A stretch of 51,586 nucleotides of DNA. Source: JAAYAY01 sp964429355 (GTDB lineage Bacteria; Planctomycetota; Planctomycetia; Pirellulales; Thermoguttaceae). The notes beneath the pieces are model-generated. The model did no database searches. It was not told the origin of the DNA and saw only the letters and a program-made list of their open reading frames with translations. Shown piece after piece: positions 9,735 to 18,277 of the stretch (the first letter of the stretch is position 1; every line of letters begins with the position of its first letter). The stretch spans positions 1-51,586 of the forward strand of contig CAYSCH010000012.1 in NCBI GenBank assembly GCA_964429355.1, given 5' to 3'. The translations under genes and the position numbers were made by a program.

Positions 9735-9923
9735 CTATTGAGAATCGCCGAGACCCAGATTTGCGATAATGACCTCGGCCCCCGGCGTCAAGTTGCGAAT
9801 CTTCTCGACTATCTCCGTGCGCTCCGAGACACTGGCTTTCTGGAGTTTGCGGTTGAACTGGGCCATCTTTTTCTGTCGATGGCGTCGTCGTGTCAATTCT
9901 CGCCGTCGTTCGCTACCAGCCAC
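9735..9923 (-). CDS. Small basic conserved-type protein (62 residues)
   Basis: A 62-residue protein starting at a GTG codon (9923) with a strong AAGGAGAG ribosome-binding site 7 nt upstream (GAAGGA at 9931-9936), which is the main reason for calling it. The first half is very basic (GSERRRELTRRRHRQKKMAQ), followed by an amphipathic helix-like stretch and a conserved-looking ending LTPGAEVIIANLGL. I recall similar tiny proteins in planctomycete genomes (possibly the DUF6800 family), but that assignment is from memory. No membrane segment, cysteine or enzyme motif. It could bind nucleic acid or the ribosome; function unknown. Convergent with clpB. Confidence 0.72.
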   Translation of the reverse strand: MAGSERRRELTRRRHRQKKMAQFNRKLQKASVSERTEIVEKIRNLTPGAEVIIANLGLGDSQ

Positions 9924-10149
9924 GTAACTCTCCTTCGAAGCGGAATCCGGTTATTGGTTCAATTCAGTTGATTCGGCAGTCCCCAGGTCGCCAATTGAGT
10001 TTCATCTTGACGTCGACACAAGACGCGACAGGCGAACCGGCAGAACATCTCCCTCTGCTGAGGGAGCTCTCAATATCATAAGCCTGTACTTTTAACATAT
10101 TCCTGGCTGCCGGTCAATTACGGGCCCCAGGCAACGCACCAGATGGCTG

Positions 10150-10968
10150 CTATGTTCCGTGCTTGAGACGCCGTCCGTAAGCGCCCCGAATGAACGGGTC
10201 GAACAGATGGCTCCGGATGGCCAGCGCGAGGATCCGATTGACCACGCCCGGCACGCAGATCACCTTGCGTCGCTCAATCGCACGCAACGATATTTCCACG
10301 ACCCGGTTAGCCTGCATCCACATAAAACTTGGCACCAGACTGCGATCCATTTTTGCGTCCGGAACATCGTGGAATTCGGTGTAAGTGAAGCCGGGACAAA
10401 GGGCTTGAATCCGGATCGCCGTATTCTGCAGTTCCGCCTGGAGGGACAGGGAGAAGGAATTCAGATACCGTTTTGTGGCACAATAGGAGACGGCCCCAGG
10501 TGCCGTCAGGAAGCTGGCCAGCGAGGAAACTTGGATCACATAGCCGCGGTTTCGAGCGATCATCTGGGGCAGCACTGCATGGGTGAGTCGCACCGTGGCA
10601 AGGACATGGACGCGGATCATCGCCAGGTTTTTTTCGATATCGGCTTTGTAAAACGGCCCCTGCACGCCGAAACCCGCATTGTTGACGAGGATCTCGATAT
10701 CGTCACGACCAAGGATCATGGCAGCCAAATTCGCGACGGCGAGGTCGTCGGACAGGTCGGCGCAAACCAGTTCCACCGTGCCTCCAGCCTGGCTCATCAA
10801 CTCATCGCGAAGCTTCGCCAGACGTTCCTTGCGTCGGGCAACGAGGATGAGATTGTATCCTCGCTGCGCGAGTTTTCGGGCAAAGGCAGCGCCGAGGCCC
10901 GCCGAGGCTCCCGTCACGAGCGCCGCCCTTCGGCTTGAACTCGCTTCGTCACTCTGGTTCGTGTTCAT
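10150..10968 (-). CDS. Short-chain dehydrogenase/reductase (SDR family)
   Basis: NAD(P)-dependent oxidoreductase of the classical SDR fold, 272 residues. The cofactor motif TGASAGLG is at about residues 20-27, the basic pair in ARRKERL suggests NADP preference, NNAG follows at about 99, and the catalytic Ser and YxxxK appear in VSSLASF...SYCATKRYLNSF. The C-terminal third (VVEISLRAIERRKVICVPG) resembles the DltE/COG0300 branch, which often acts on long-chain acyl or keto substrates; the substrate cannot be read from sequence. The frame is open upstream; ATG 10968 has AGGAA about 11 nt before it and gives a normal SDR N-terminus. It diverges from the histidine kinase gene. Confidence 0.85.
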   Translation of the reverse strand: MNTNQSDEASSSRRAALVTGASAGLGAAFARKLAQRGYNLILVARRKERLAKLRDELMSQAGGTVELVCADLSDDLAVANLAAMILGRDDIEILVNNAGFGVQGPFYKADIEKNLAMIRVHVLATVRLTHAVLPQMIARNRGYVIQVSSLASFLTAPGAVSYCATKRYLNSFSLSLQAELQNTAIRIQALCPGFTYTEFHDVPDAKMDRSLVPSFMWMQANRVVEISLRAIERRKVICVPGVVNRILALAIRSHLFDPFIRGAYGRRLKHGT

Positions 10969-11133
10969 CGTATGCGTGGTTCCTGCTCTTACTCGGCGCG
11001 GGACTCGGATGGTTGAACGAAGACCGATAGACTGCCCCGGAATCATAGGAAACGACCGAATTGACCACAATAGTCCGAGTTCGACCCCCTAATTGCAGAT
11101 TCCCTTATACCCTACTATGTGGTGGCGAGAATT

Positions 11134-11161
11134 CTTGACACGCATGGTGGCCATGGTAGTA
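11134..11161 (+). promoter_or_regulatory. Sigma-70-like promoter of the hybrid kinase gene
   Basis: TTGACA at 11134-11139 and TAGTAT at 11156-11161 with a 16-nt spacer, about 40 nt before the GTG start at 11202. Confidence 0.5.
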
Positions 11162-11201
11162 TGAACTCCCGAAGATTGGGGGGCCACAAATCGAGACGCA
11201 C

Positions 11202-14200
11202 GTGCAAGACGAGTTTGTAGACGCAACGAAGCAGAAGTGGTCGAAGCGTTCGCGACGCTTGGCTCTGGCTGCGGTGGGGCTGTTGGGCTGCGCCGTGTCG
11301 GCAACGCTGTTCGTCACCTTGCACCGGCAGGAAGCCCAGTGGATCGATGCCCAGTTCCGCTTCGACGCGCAGATACGCGTCAACGCGATCGAGAGGGAAC
11401 TGACCTCGAATCTTGCCGCATTGGAGGCGCTCGGGGCATTTTTTGCGGGTTCCCGCAATGTCGAGCGGTCCGAGTTCTTCGCGTTCACCGACGCGTTTCT
11501 GCGTGAGCAGTCGGACATAGCCGCACTGGCGTGGGCAAAACGTGAGCCCCGCCAGACCAGGCCGGGCGTGCCAGCCAGCCAGTCGCCCTCGCCTGATGCT
11601 GGGGAATCTCAGGCGATCGGTCCGGACGAGATCCTCGAAGACCGTTTTCCCGTCGAGTACCTGATTCCCCACGACTACCGATTTCTCAGGGAGGGACAGG
11701 ACGTCGGTGAGATCGAAGAGCTGCATGTGGCCATGGTTGCCGCAAGGGACAGCGGATACCGTACGATTGCATCCAGCATTTACCTTTCCGACAGCGAGGA
11801 GTCGGCGGGGCAGAATGTGTTTGCTTTCATGCCGGTCTACAAGCGGCAGACTCCCCACGACACCGACGAACAGCGACGGGAGAATTTGGCTGGATTCTAC
11901 GTAGGCGTTTACCGATTGGACGCGTTGATGGAGCGGGCCATAGGGCTGGCGTCGAATCTCGGCATCGATGTGCAGGTATTCGACTACATGCAGCCGGTAG
12001 GGAGCTCGTGGACGTACATACGTCCGTCCCCATCCCGTGACGAGCCGTACCGGCCCTTGCAGGATCCGCGGTTGATCGTAGGCGAATACCCGGGATTCGG
12101 TGCTCCCGTGAAGGTTCCCGGTTGCCAGTGGTTCATCGTATGTACGCCTACTTCGGCCTACAGCGCCAGATTGCACCGTCCGTTGCCCCTGGTGAGCGTG
12201 ATTGCATCGCTCTTGGTGACGAGCATTCTCTTGCTTTACCTCAACGACATTCTCAGCCGGGCGGAAAAGGTCGAGCGGTTGGTCGTCATGCGGACGGCCG
12301 AACTACGTTCCGCCAACGCTCAGCTCGGCCTGGAAATGCAGGAACGAGAGCGTGCCGCGCAAGGCTTGCGAGACTCGGAGGCTCTCTACTCTTCGCTCGT
12401 TGAGAACCTCCCCGTGCACGTGCTGCGAAAGGATCGCAACGGCAAGTTCACCTTCGCCAACCGATCCTTCTGCCAGTTGCTGGGAAAGCCGTTCGACGAG
12501 ATCGTCGGCAAGAGCGATTTTGACTTCTATCCCCGCGACCTGGCCGAGAAGTATCGCGCCGACGATCGCGTCGTTTTCGAGACGGGAGACCTGTTTGAGG
12601 CAGAAGAGCAGAACCGACAGGGTGAAAAGACGCGTTACGTGCACGTGATGAAATCCCCCGTGTTCGATGCGGCAGGCACGATTATCGGCACTCAGGCCAT
12701 TTTCTGGGACGTTACCGCGCGCAGGGAGGCAGAATTCGCTCTCGAGCAGGCGAAGGAGGCTGCCGAGAACGCCAACCGTGCCAAAAGCGCGTTTCTCGCC
12801 AACATGAGCCACGAAATTCGCACGCCGATGAACGCGATTCTGGGAATGACCGAACTTGTGCTGGGTGACAGCCTGCCTGCCAGACAACGCGAGTACCTGA
12901 GCGTCGTCCGTGAGTCGGGAGAGGCCCTCGTCACCGTGATCAACGATATTCTGGACTTCTCCAAAATCGAGGCGGGAAAACTCGACATCCGCAACGAACC
13001 GTTCGACCTGTACGACGCTTTCGGCAGCACGATGAAGTTTCTCGCCGTCCGCGCCCACGAGAAGTCCTTGGAGCTTGTTTACCGGGTTGCACCGGACGTT
13101 CCCCGGCGGGTCATCGGCGATAGTACACGATTGCGTCAGGTGCTCATCAATCTCGTCGGCAACGCGATCAAGTTCACCCCCAAGGGCGACGTAATGCTGG
13201 ATGTCGTTCGGCTTCGCCACGACGACAAACAGGTTTGGATCGAACTGCGCGTCACGGACACCGGAATCGGAATTGCGAAGGAGAATCTGGCCGCAATTTT
13301 CGAAGCCTTCGAACAGGTCGATACGAGTACCACCCGTCAGTTTGGCGGCACGGGCCTCGGGCTCGCCATCACGCACAAGTTAGTCGAATTGATGGGCGGC
13401 ACGATCTCGGTAGCCAGCGAGGAGGAACACGGGAGTTGTTTTCGGGTCAGTCTTCCGTTCGATCGAATTGCGGAGGAAGAATCGCTTGGGAGCGAGGTGA
13501 GCTTCGAAGCCATTTCGGTCCTGGTGGTCGATGACAATGAAACGAATGGTCGAGTTCTCCTGGAAATCCTGGAGAGTTGGGGAGTTGCCGCGACGGGGGC
13601 CGCTGCCGCAGGAGAGGCCATCAGGGCCATTCGTACGGCAATCGACAGTGGACATCCTTTCGACATCGTCCTGATCGACTCGACCCTTCCCGATCCGGAC
13701 GGGTTCTCCCTGGCCGAGGAAATCATCCGCGACGGCGGGTTGACCGAGCACGTCGTGATGATGTTGACGTCAAAGGACCGCCCGGGCGATATAGCCCGAT
13801 GCGAGCAGATGGGGGTCGCCTCCTACCTGAGCAAACCGCTGAAACGCTCGGAGCTGTTCAATGTGCTGCAGGCGAGGGCCGGCCAGGAATCGCGAGATGA
13901 GGAGCGTACGTACTCCGCCAACCACAAGCTGGCCGACGCTCTACCGCCTTTGAGAATCCTTGTAGCCGAAGACAGCCTGATGGGCCAGAAGCTGATCCGC
14001 GGCATCCTCGAGCGTCACGGGCATTCAGCGGTTATCGTCGCTACGGGGCGGGAGGTTGTCCAGCAATGGCAGTCCGGACGCTTCGACGTGGTGCTGATGG
14101 ACGTGCAGATGCCGGAAATGGACGGGCTTGCGGCCACAGCGGCAATTCGTCAGCGAGAGACCGACGAAACGCACCGTACCCCCATTATCGCCATGACCGC

Positions 14201-14789
14201 ACACGCCATGCGTGGAGATGAGGAACGCTGTCTGGCCGCAGGGATGGACGGATACGTATCCAAACCGATCCATATACGGCGATTGTTTGAGGTCATCCAG
14301 AGTGTTCTGGAATTGCACGAGGGGGCCGGAACCGCTCGGGTGGTTTCCCGGCACGGGAGCATTGAAACACCGGCGGAAGGGGCAGTTGAGCACTCCCTGC
14401 CAGGTCCTGAAGAGACTGTCTCGCCCCTTTCTCGGAACGACAAGATAGAGTTCTCCGCTGAAGGAGCACTGGCAACGGTTGGGGGGGATCGTTCCCTGCT
14501 TGAGGAACTGATCCGCGCCTACCTCGAGGAGTCCCCTCGAAATCTCGCAACGCTGGAGGAATCGTTCAAGTTGGGAAATGCCGACGACTTTCGCCGCGCT
14601 GCCCACACGATCAAAGCTTCGATGCGCTACTTTTGCTTCCAGCAGGGGTTCGATCTGGCGTTCGATCTGGAGAAGGCCGGGTTGGAGGGAGATCTGAGCA
14701 GCGTGGAGGCGGGGGTGGCAAATTTGAGGACCCTCATGGAAAAATTGCCCCCGCTGCTGTTAGACTATCTGGAAGGCAACAACCTCTAA
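11202..14789 (+). CDS. CHASE-PAS hybrid sensor histidine kinase with two receivers and Hpt
   Basis: Membrane sensor with an internal phosphorelay, 1195 residues. Order: TM helix about 20-40; periplasmic CHASE-type ligand domain about 45-300; TM helix about 327-350; coiled coil; PAS domain about 385-505; HisKA with FLANMSHEIRTP (phospho-His537); HATPase_c with N box LINLVGNAIKF, DTGIGIA and FGGTGLGLAIT; receiver 1 (Asp826 in VLIDSTLP, Lys in LSKPL); receiver 2 (Asp967 in VLMDVQMPEMDG, Lys in VSKPI); Hpt with AHTIKAS (His1135). All phosphorelay residues are present. The start is an assumed GTG (11202) with only a distant G-rich stretch as ribosome site; no other in-frame ATG gives the first helix. 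The next gene, 59 nt on, carries a receiver that could accept the phosphate. Confidence 0.9.
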   Translation: MQDEFVDATKQKWSKRSRRLALAAVGLLGCAVSATLFVTLHRQEAQWIDAQFRFDAQIRVNAIERELTSNLAALEALGAFFAGSRNVERSEFFAFTDAFLREQSDIAALAWAKREPRQTRPGVPASQSPSPDAGESQAIGPDEILEDRFPVEYLIPHDYRFLREGQDVGEIEELHVAMVAARDSGYRTIASSIYLSDSEESAGQNVFAFMPVYKRQTPHDTDEQRRENLAGFYVGVYRLDALMERAIGLASNLGIDVQVFDYMQPVGSSWTYIRPSPSRDEPYRPLQDPRLIVGEYPGFGAPVKVPGCQWFIVCTPTSAYSARLHRPLPLVSVIASLLVTSILLLYLNDILSRAEKVERLVVMRTAELRSANAQLGLEMQERERAAQGLRDSEALYSSLVENLPVHVLRKDRNGKFTFANRSFCQLLGKPFDEIVGKSDFDFYPRDLAEKYRADDRVVFETGDLFEAEEQNRQGEKTRYVHVMKSPVFDAAGTIIGTQAIFWDVTARREAEFALEQAKEAAENANRAKSAFLANMSHEIRTPMNAILGMTELVLGDSLPARQREYLSVVRESGEALVTVINDILDFSKIEAGKLDIRNEPFDLYDAFGSTMKFLAVRAHEKSLELVYRVAPDVPRRVIGDSTRLRQVLINLVGNAIKFTPKGDVMLDVVRLRHDDKQVWIELRVTDTGIGIAKENLAAIFEAFEQVDTSTTRQFGGTGLGLAITHKLVELMGGTISVASEEEHGSCFRVSLPFDRIAEEESLGSEVSFEAISVLVVDDNETNGRVLLEILESWGVAATGAAAAGEAIRAIRTAIDSGHPFDIVLIDSTLPDPDGFSLAEEIIRDGGLTEHVVMMLTSKDRPGDIARCEQMGVASYLSKPLKRSELFNVLQARAGQESRDEERTYSANHKLADALPPLRILVAEDSLMGQKLIRGILERHGHSAVIVATGREVVQQWQSGRFDVVLMDVQMPEMDGLAATAAIRQRETDETHRTPIIAMTAHAMRGDEERCLAAGMDGYVSKPIHIRRLFEVIQSVLELHEGAGTARVVSRHGSIETPAEGAVEHSLPGPEETVSPLSRNDKIEFSAEGALATVGGDRSLLEELIRAYLEESPRNLATLEESFKLGNADDFRRAAHTIKASMRYFCFQQGFDLAFDLEKAGLEGDLSSVEAGVANLRTLMEKLPPLLLDYLEGNNL

Positions 14790-14848
14790 GACGAACGCAA
14801 CGGGCGCCATCCATTTCACTGGGGGGGTCCGTGTGGGAGCAATTACGA

Positions 14849-15672
14849 ATGACGAGCATTCTTGTGGTCGACGACTCGGCAGTCGATCGCCGACTGGCGG
14901 GGGGGCTTCTGGAGAAAGACTCCAATCTCTCACTTCGATACGCCGTGCATGGGGCCGACGGCCTCGCCAAAATCCGCGAGGAGTTGCCCGATCTCGTGTT
15001 GACGGACTTGGTCATGCCGGAGATGGATGGCCTGGACCTCGTATCGATGGTGCGCAGTACCTATCCGTCCGTACCAGTGATCCTGATGACGTCGGCAGGG
15101 AACGAAGAAATATGTGTTCAAGCACTCCAGAGAGGGGCAGCAAGCTATGTCCCCAAGCGGGTCCTCTCCCAGCGCCTTCTGGACACGGTTCATCAAGTCC
15201 TTGAGATTGCCAGCCATGAGCAGACCGTCAGTCGCCTGATGAGCTGCATGACGGAAACTTACTGCAAATTTGAACTGGACAACGACAACAAGTTGATTCC
15301 TCCCCTCGTGGCCCATCTCCTGGACCTGGCAGAGCGGCTGGAGCTTTGGGACGAATCGGACCGCATGCGGATTGGAATCGCCCTGGAAGAATCGCTCGTC
15401 AACGCCCTTTGCCATGGCAACCTGGAAGTGGGCTCCGAGCTTCGCNNNNNNNNNNTGATTCGACCTTCTCTCGCAGTGAGGCCCGGTTCGTCATTCGAGA
15501 CGAAGGGCCCGGCTTTGATCCAGAGTCGCTCCCGGATCCGACCGATCCGGCCAACCTGGAGAAAGCGGCGGGCCGAGGCGTTCTGCTCATGCGTTCCTTT
15601 ATGGACGTGGTGTCCTACAACTCAACCGGGAATGCCGTCACACTTGTGAAACGCCGGTCGGCCAGGCAGTAG
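14849..15672 (+). CDS. Receiver domain fused to RsbW-type ATPase (interrupted by an assembly gap)
   Basis: Response regulator whose output is an anti-sigma-factor-like GHKL kinase domain. Receiver: residues 1-120, starting SILVVDDSAVDRRL, phospho-Asp53 in VLTDLVMPEMDG, Lys at VPKR. A linker is followed by the ATPase N box (GIALEESLVNALCHGN), then 10 N at 15446-15455, then VIRDEGPGFDPESLP and the G2 loop GRGVLLMRSFMD, ending at TAG 15670-15672. The two halves are in different frames if the gap is taken as 10 bases. Homologues I recall have 20-25 residues between these blocks, so the true gap is probably longer. Likely controls a sigma factor by partner switching or kinase activity, driven by the upstream hybrid kinase. 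Confidence 0.82.
15446..15455. other. Assembly gap (10 N) inside the receiver-ATPase gene
   Basis: Fixed-length run of N; flanking codons are out of frame with each other, so it does not show the real length of the missing sequence. Confidence 0.95.
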
Positions 15673-15703
15673 CAGGTCCCGATCGAGCGAAAATGTCTCG
15701 GTG

Positions 15704-15767
15704 CCGCCAACAGAACCACGGCCGGTACACATCCCTGCCTATGGGGGACTCCTGCGTCTTGTCAGGG
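15704..15767 (-). repeat. Copy 3 of a 64-nt dispersed intergenic repeat
   Basis: Read on the minus strand it begins CCCTGACAAGACG and ends GGTTCTGTTGGCGG. It aligns without gaps to 39951-40014 and 40051-40114 (43-45 of 64 identical by hand count). It begins exactly four bases after the TGA of the UPF0210 gene (15772-15774). Confidence 0.75.
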
Positions 15768-15771
15768 GCTC

Positions 15772-17145
15772 TCAGTTGCCGAGCGATTGCAGGGGTGCCG
15801 GAATACGTCCGCCGTGATGGACGAAACGGTCGCTGGCGCCGCTGTTGCGGATTTCGAGGATGGGGGTGGAGCCGAAGAGGCCTCCGAAATTCACGATATC
15901 CCCCGCCTTAGCCCCCGGGACGGGGATCATTCGCACGGCCGTCGTCTTGTTGTTGATCACGCCGATTGCCATCTCATCGGCAATGATTGCGGCAAGCGTT
16001 TCCGGCGGCGTATCGCCCGGAACGGCAATCATGTCGAGGCCGACCGAGCAGACACTCGTCATGGCCTCCAACTTCTCGAGCACGAGTTGCCCCTTACCGA
16101 CCGCCCGGGCGAGGGTCGCATCCTCACTGACGGGAATGAACGCACCGCTGAGACCGCCCACCGAGCTGGAGGCGAAAAGGCCGCCTTTCTTGACGGCGTC
16201 ATTCAGCAGGGCCACGGCGGCAGTCGAGCCCGGCGCGCCGACACAATCGAGCCCCAGGATTTCGAGGATTTCGCCGATGCTGTCGCCGACTTCCGGGGTG
16301 GGAGCCAGGGAGAGATCGACGATACCGAAGGCAACACCGAGTTCTGCCGCCACCTCGCGCCCGATCAGCTCACCCACGCGGGTCACGCGGAAACTGGTGA
16401 TCTTGATTTCCTCGGCCAGATCGCCGAGCGTCAGTTTCGCGTCCACGGCGAGGCGGCGTTTCAGTGCGCTGCAGACGACGCCCGGACCGGAAACGCCGAT
16501 GTTGACCGTGGCTTCCGGCTCGCCGGCTCCCATGTAGGCTCCGGCCATGAAGGGATTGTCTTCGGGAATGTTGGCGAAGACCACGAGCTTGGCGCAGCCG
16601 AAGCCCTGCTGGTCGGCGGTCGTCTCGGCGATCTTTCGAAGGAGATGGCCGACCCGGCCGATCGCGTCCATGTTGATCCCCGCCTTGCGGGAAGCCACGT
16701 TGATCGAGGAGCACACCTGCTTCGTCTTGGAAAGCACCTCCGGCAGAGAATTCATCAACACGTCGTCGCCCTGACTGATCCCCTTGTGAACCAGTGCGGT
16801 GAACCCGCCGACGAAATCGACGCGGCACTCGGCGGCCGCCTTGTCCAGGGTCTTGGCGGCCTGCAACGCACCGGCCTGGCCGTGACCGGCCAGAAGCGTG
16901 GAGACGGGCGAGAGGGCGATCCGCTTGTTGATGACGGGAATGCCGTATTTCACGCCCACCCGGTCGCAGATCTCGACGAGCCGGTTGGCGCGAGAAGTGA
17001 TCTTGTTGTGCAATTTGCGGCACAGGTGGTCGATGTTGGGAGCGGCACAGTCGTCGACGTTCAGGGCCAAGGTCACCGCGCGCACGTCGAGGTGTTCGGC
17101 GTGCAGCATTTCGATCGTGGAGAGGATTTCGTCGGTGCGTAGCAT
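15772..17145 (-). CDS. UPF0210 / DUF711 (PFL-like) family protein
   Basis: 457 residues, the normal length of the UPF0210 family. Recognised from its N-terminal region (EILSTIEMLHAEHLDVRAVT), the VKYGIPVINKRIALSP block, and the glycine-rich segments VGGFTALVHKG and VGGLSGAFIPVSEDA. The fold resembles pyruvate formate-lyase type barrels, but no radical glycine activity is known and the function is not established. It sits 7 nt downstream of an ACT-domain gene on the same strand, a pairing also found in other bacteria (UPF0237 with UPF0210), so the two are presumably co-transcribed and the ACT protein may regulate or bind it. Strong minus-strand start at ATG 17145 by position; no clear ribosome site. 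Confidence 0.88.
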   Translation of the reverse strand: MLRTDEILSTIEMLHAEHLDVRAVTLALNVDDCAAPNIDHLCRKLHNKITSRANRLVEICDRVGVKYGIPVINKRIALSPVSTLLAGHGQAGALQAAKTLDKAAAECRVDFVGGFTALVHKGISQGDDVLMNSLPEVLSKTKQVCSSINVASRKAGINMDAIGRVGHLLRKIAETTADQQGFGCAKLVVFANIPEDNPFMAGAYMGAGEPEATVNIGVSGPGVVCSALKRRLAVDAKLTLGDLAEEIKITSFRVTRVGELIGREVAAELGVAFGIVDLSLAPTPEVGDSIGEILEILGLDCVGAPGSTAAVALLNDAVKKGGLFASSSVGGLSGAFIPVSEDATLARAVGKGQLVLEKLEAMTSVCSVGLDMIAVPGDTPPETLAAIIADEMAIGVINNKTTAVRMIPVPGAKAGDIVNFGGLFGSTPILEIRNSGASDRFVHHGGRIPAPLQSLGN

Positions 17146-17152
17146 ATTCCCG

Positions 17153-17728
17153 TTATCCCACGGCCGTCAGCCGCAATTGATTGGTGGCAACGAAGACGTT
17201 TTCGTGCTGTAGTTTCACGGTGAAGCCGAGTTCCTTTCCCATCTGCTCCAGGTCGGCCTGGAGCATGCGGATGTCCCACTGTTTCGACAGTTCGAGCTGG
17301 CCGATGAGGACGAACTCGTCTTCCTTCCGGTCGCCGTAGAGATCGACAATATTGATGTCCTTGCCGGCCAGGTACTGGCTGAATCGCCGCACGATCCCCG
17401 GCTGATCCTTGCCGAAGGCCGTGATCACAAACCGTTCGGTCGGACCGGCAGGGGCCTCTTTTCTGGTGATGAGCGCCTTGCGGGCCACCACCTGATACTC
17501 GCCGCCCAGCGACTCCGTGCCGCGAATCCGGGCCGCCAGCGCGTCGGCCTCGATGGTCTCGGGGAGGCTCACGATCATGATCAGCGTAAAGAAACCCCCG
17601 AGGACCGTCTGGCTGCAGGAGTCAATGTTCCCGCAGAGATTCTCCACCGCATTACTGACGGCCGCCACGATGCCGGGATGATCGTCCGACATCACGTTCA
17701 GAACATAAACGTGCTCAAAACGGGGCAT
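17153..17728 (-). CDS. Tandem ACT-domain protein (UPF0237/GcvR-like)
   Basis: 191 residues with two ACT domains: residues 5-85 (VLNVMSDDHPGIVAAVSNAV) and 98-180 (FVITAFGKDQPGIVRRFSQY). The two copies have the D-x-PGI(V) turn that precedes the first helix in ligand-binding ACT domains, so an amino acid or similar small effector is expected. Acts in the cytoplasm. First gene of a two-gene unit with the UPF0210 protein 7 nt downstream. GAGGAAAG lies about 11 nt before ATG 17728. Domain content is clear; role is inferred from family and neighbour only. Confidence 0.85.
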   Translation of the reverse strand: MPRFEHVYVLNVMSDDHPGIVAAVSNAVENLCGNIDSCSQTVLGGFFTLIMIVSLPETIEADALAARIRGTESLGGEYQVVARKALITRKEAPAGPTERFVITAFGKDQPGIVRRFSQYLAGKDINIVDLYGDRKEDEFVLIGQLELSKQWDIRMLQADLEQMGKELGFTVKLQHENVFVATNQLRLTAVG

Positions 17729-18277
17729 GGATTGTGTTCTTTCCTCGGAGTTACGCGTTGGGCGAGGCCTGCAATGCCGCGGCTACGCCCGTTCCTTGTT
17801 TTTCTGCTGCTCGTGCCTGCGTCCGCATGAATCGGCAATCGATGCCCGACTGATCCATTAAAACCAAGCTGGCGAAACCATACAAGGAGTTCCCTGGGTT
17901 CCCCCATCGGTCAGGGCAATCGCCGAAGCTCCGCCGAACCAACTTCGCCCTGGGAAAAGTGCGTGGCTGCCTCTCCACGGCAGATCGGTGGCATCCAAGG
18001 GCCGTGCCCTCTGTAACCGCAAAAGGCTTGCGGCCTTACGGCACGGCTCTTACGTTCCGGCCGGGCCGAAATCGACCAAACCGACACCGACCATGGGCTT
18101 GCGACCGCCCCAACCAAGGCGCCTCCAGCCTGGATGAAATGGCCGTTAAGCTGGAAGGTCACCTGGCGCTGTGCTAACATCGACGAAGCCATGGTCAAAC
18201 GTTCCGGCACGGAGGCAGGGTTCCGGAAGAAACTGTTCCCATTCTGTCACAACCGTCACCCCCAAGGTCCAGGCACC
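17729..18277. other. Divergent intergenic region with a nested palindrome
   Basis: 549 nt between the ACT gene and the exported TIM-barrel gene. At 18001-18047 an outer inverted repeat (GCCGTGCC 18001-18008 with GGCACGGC 18040-18047) encloses an inner one (CCGCAA 18017-18022 with TTGCGG 18028-18033). No known riboswitch core was recognised. No convincing gene. Confidence 0.5.

Noticed and set aside
15787..17142. 451-codon plus-strand frame
   Set aside because: Exact antisense of the UPF0210 gene, His/Gly/Asp-rich, no recognisable protein.
17941..18060. Possible cobalamin or other riboswitch
   Set aside because: Stems are present but no conserved riboswitch core was recognised on either strand.
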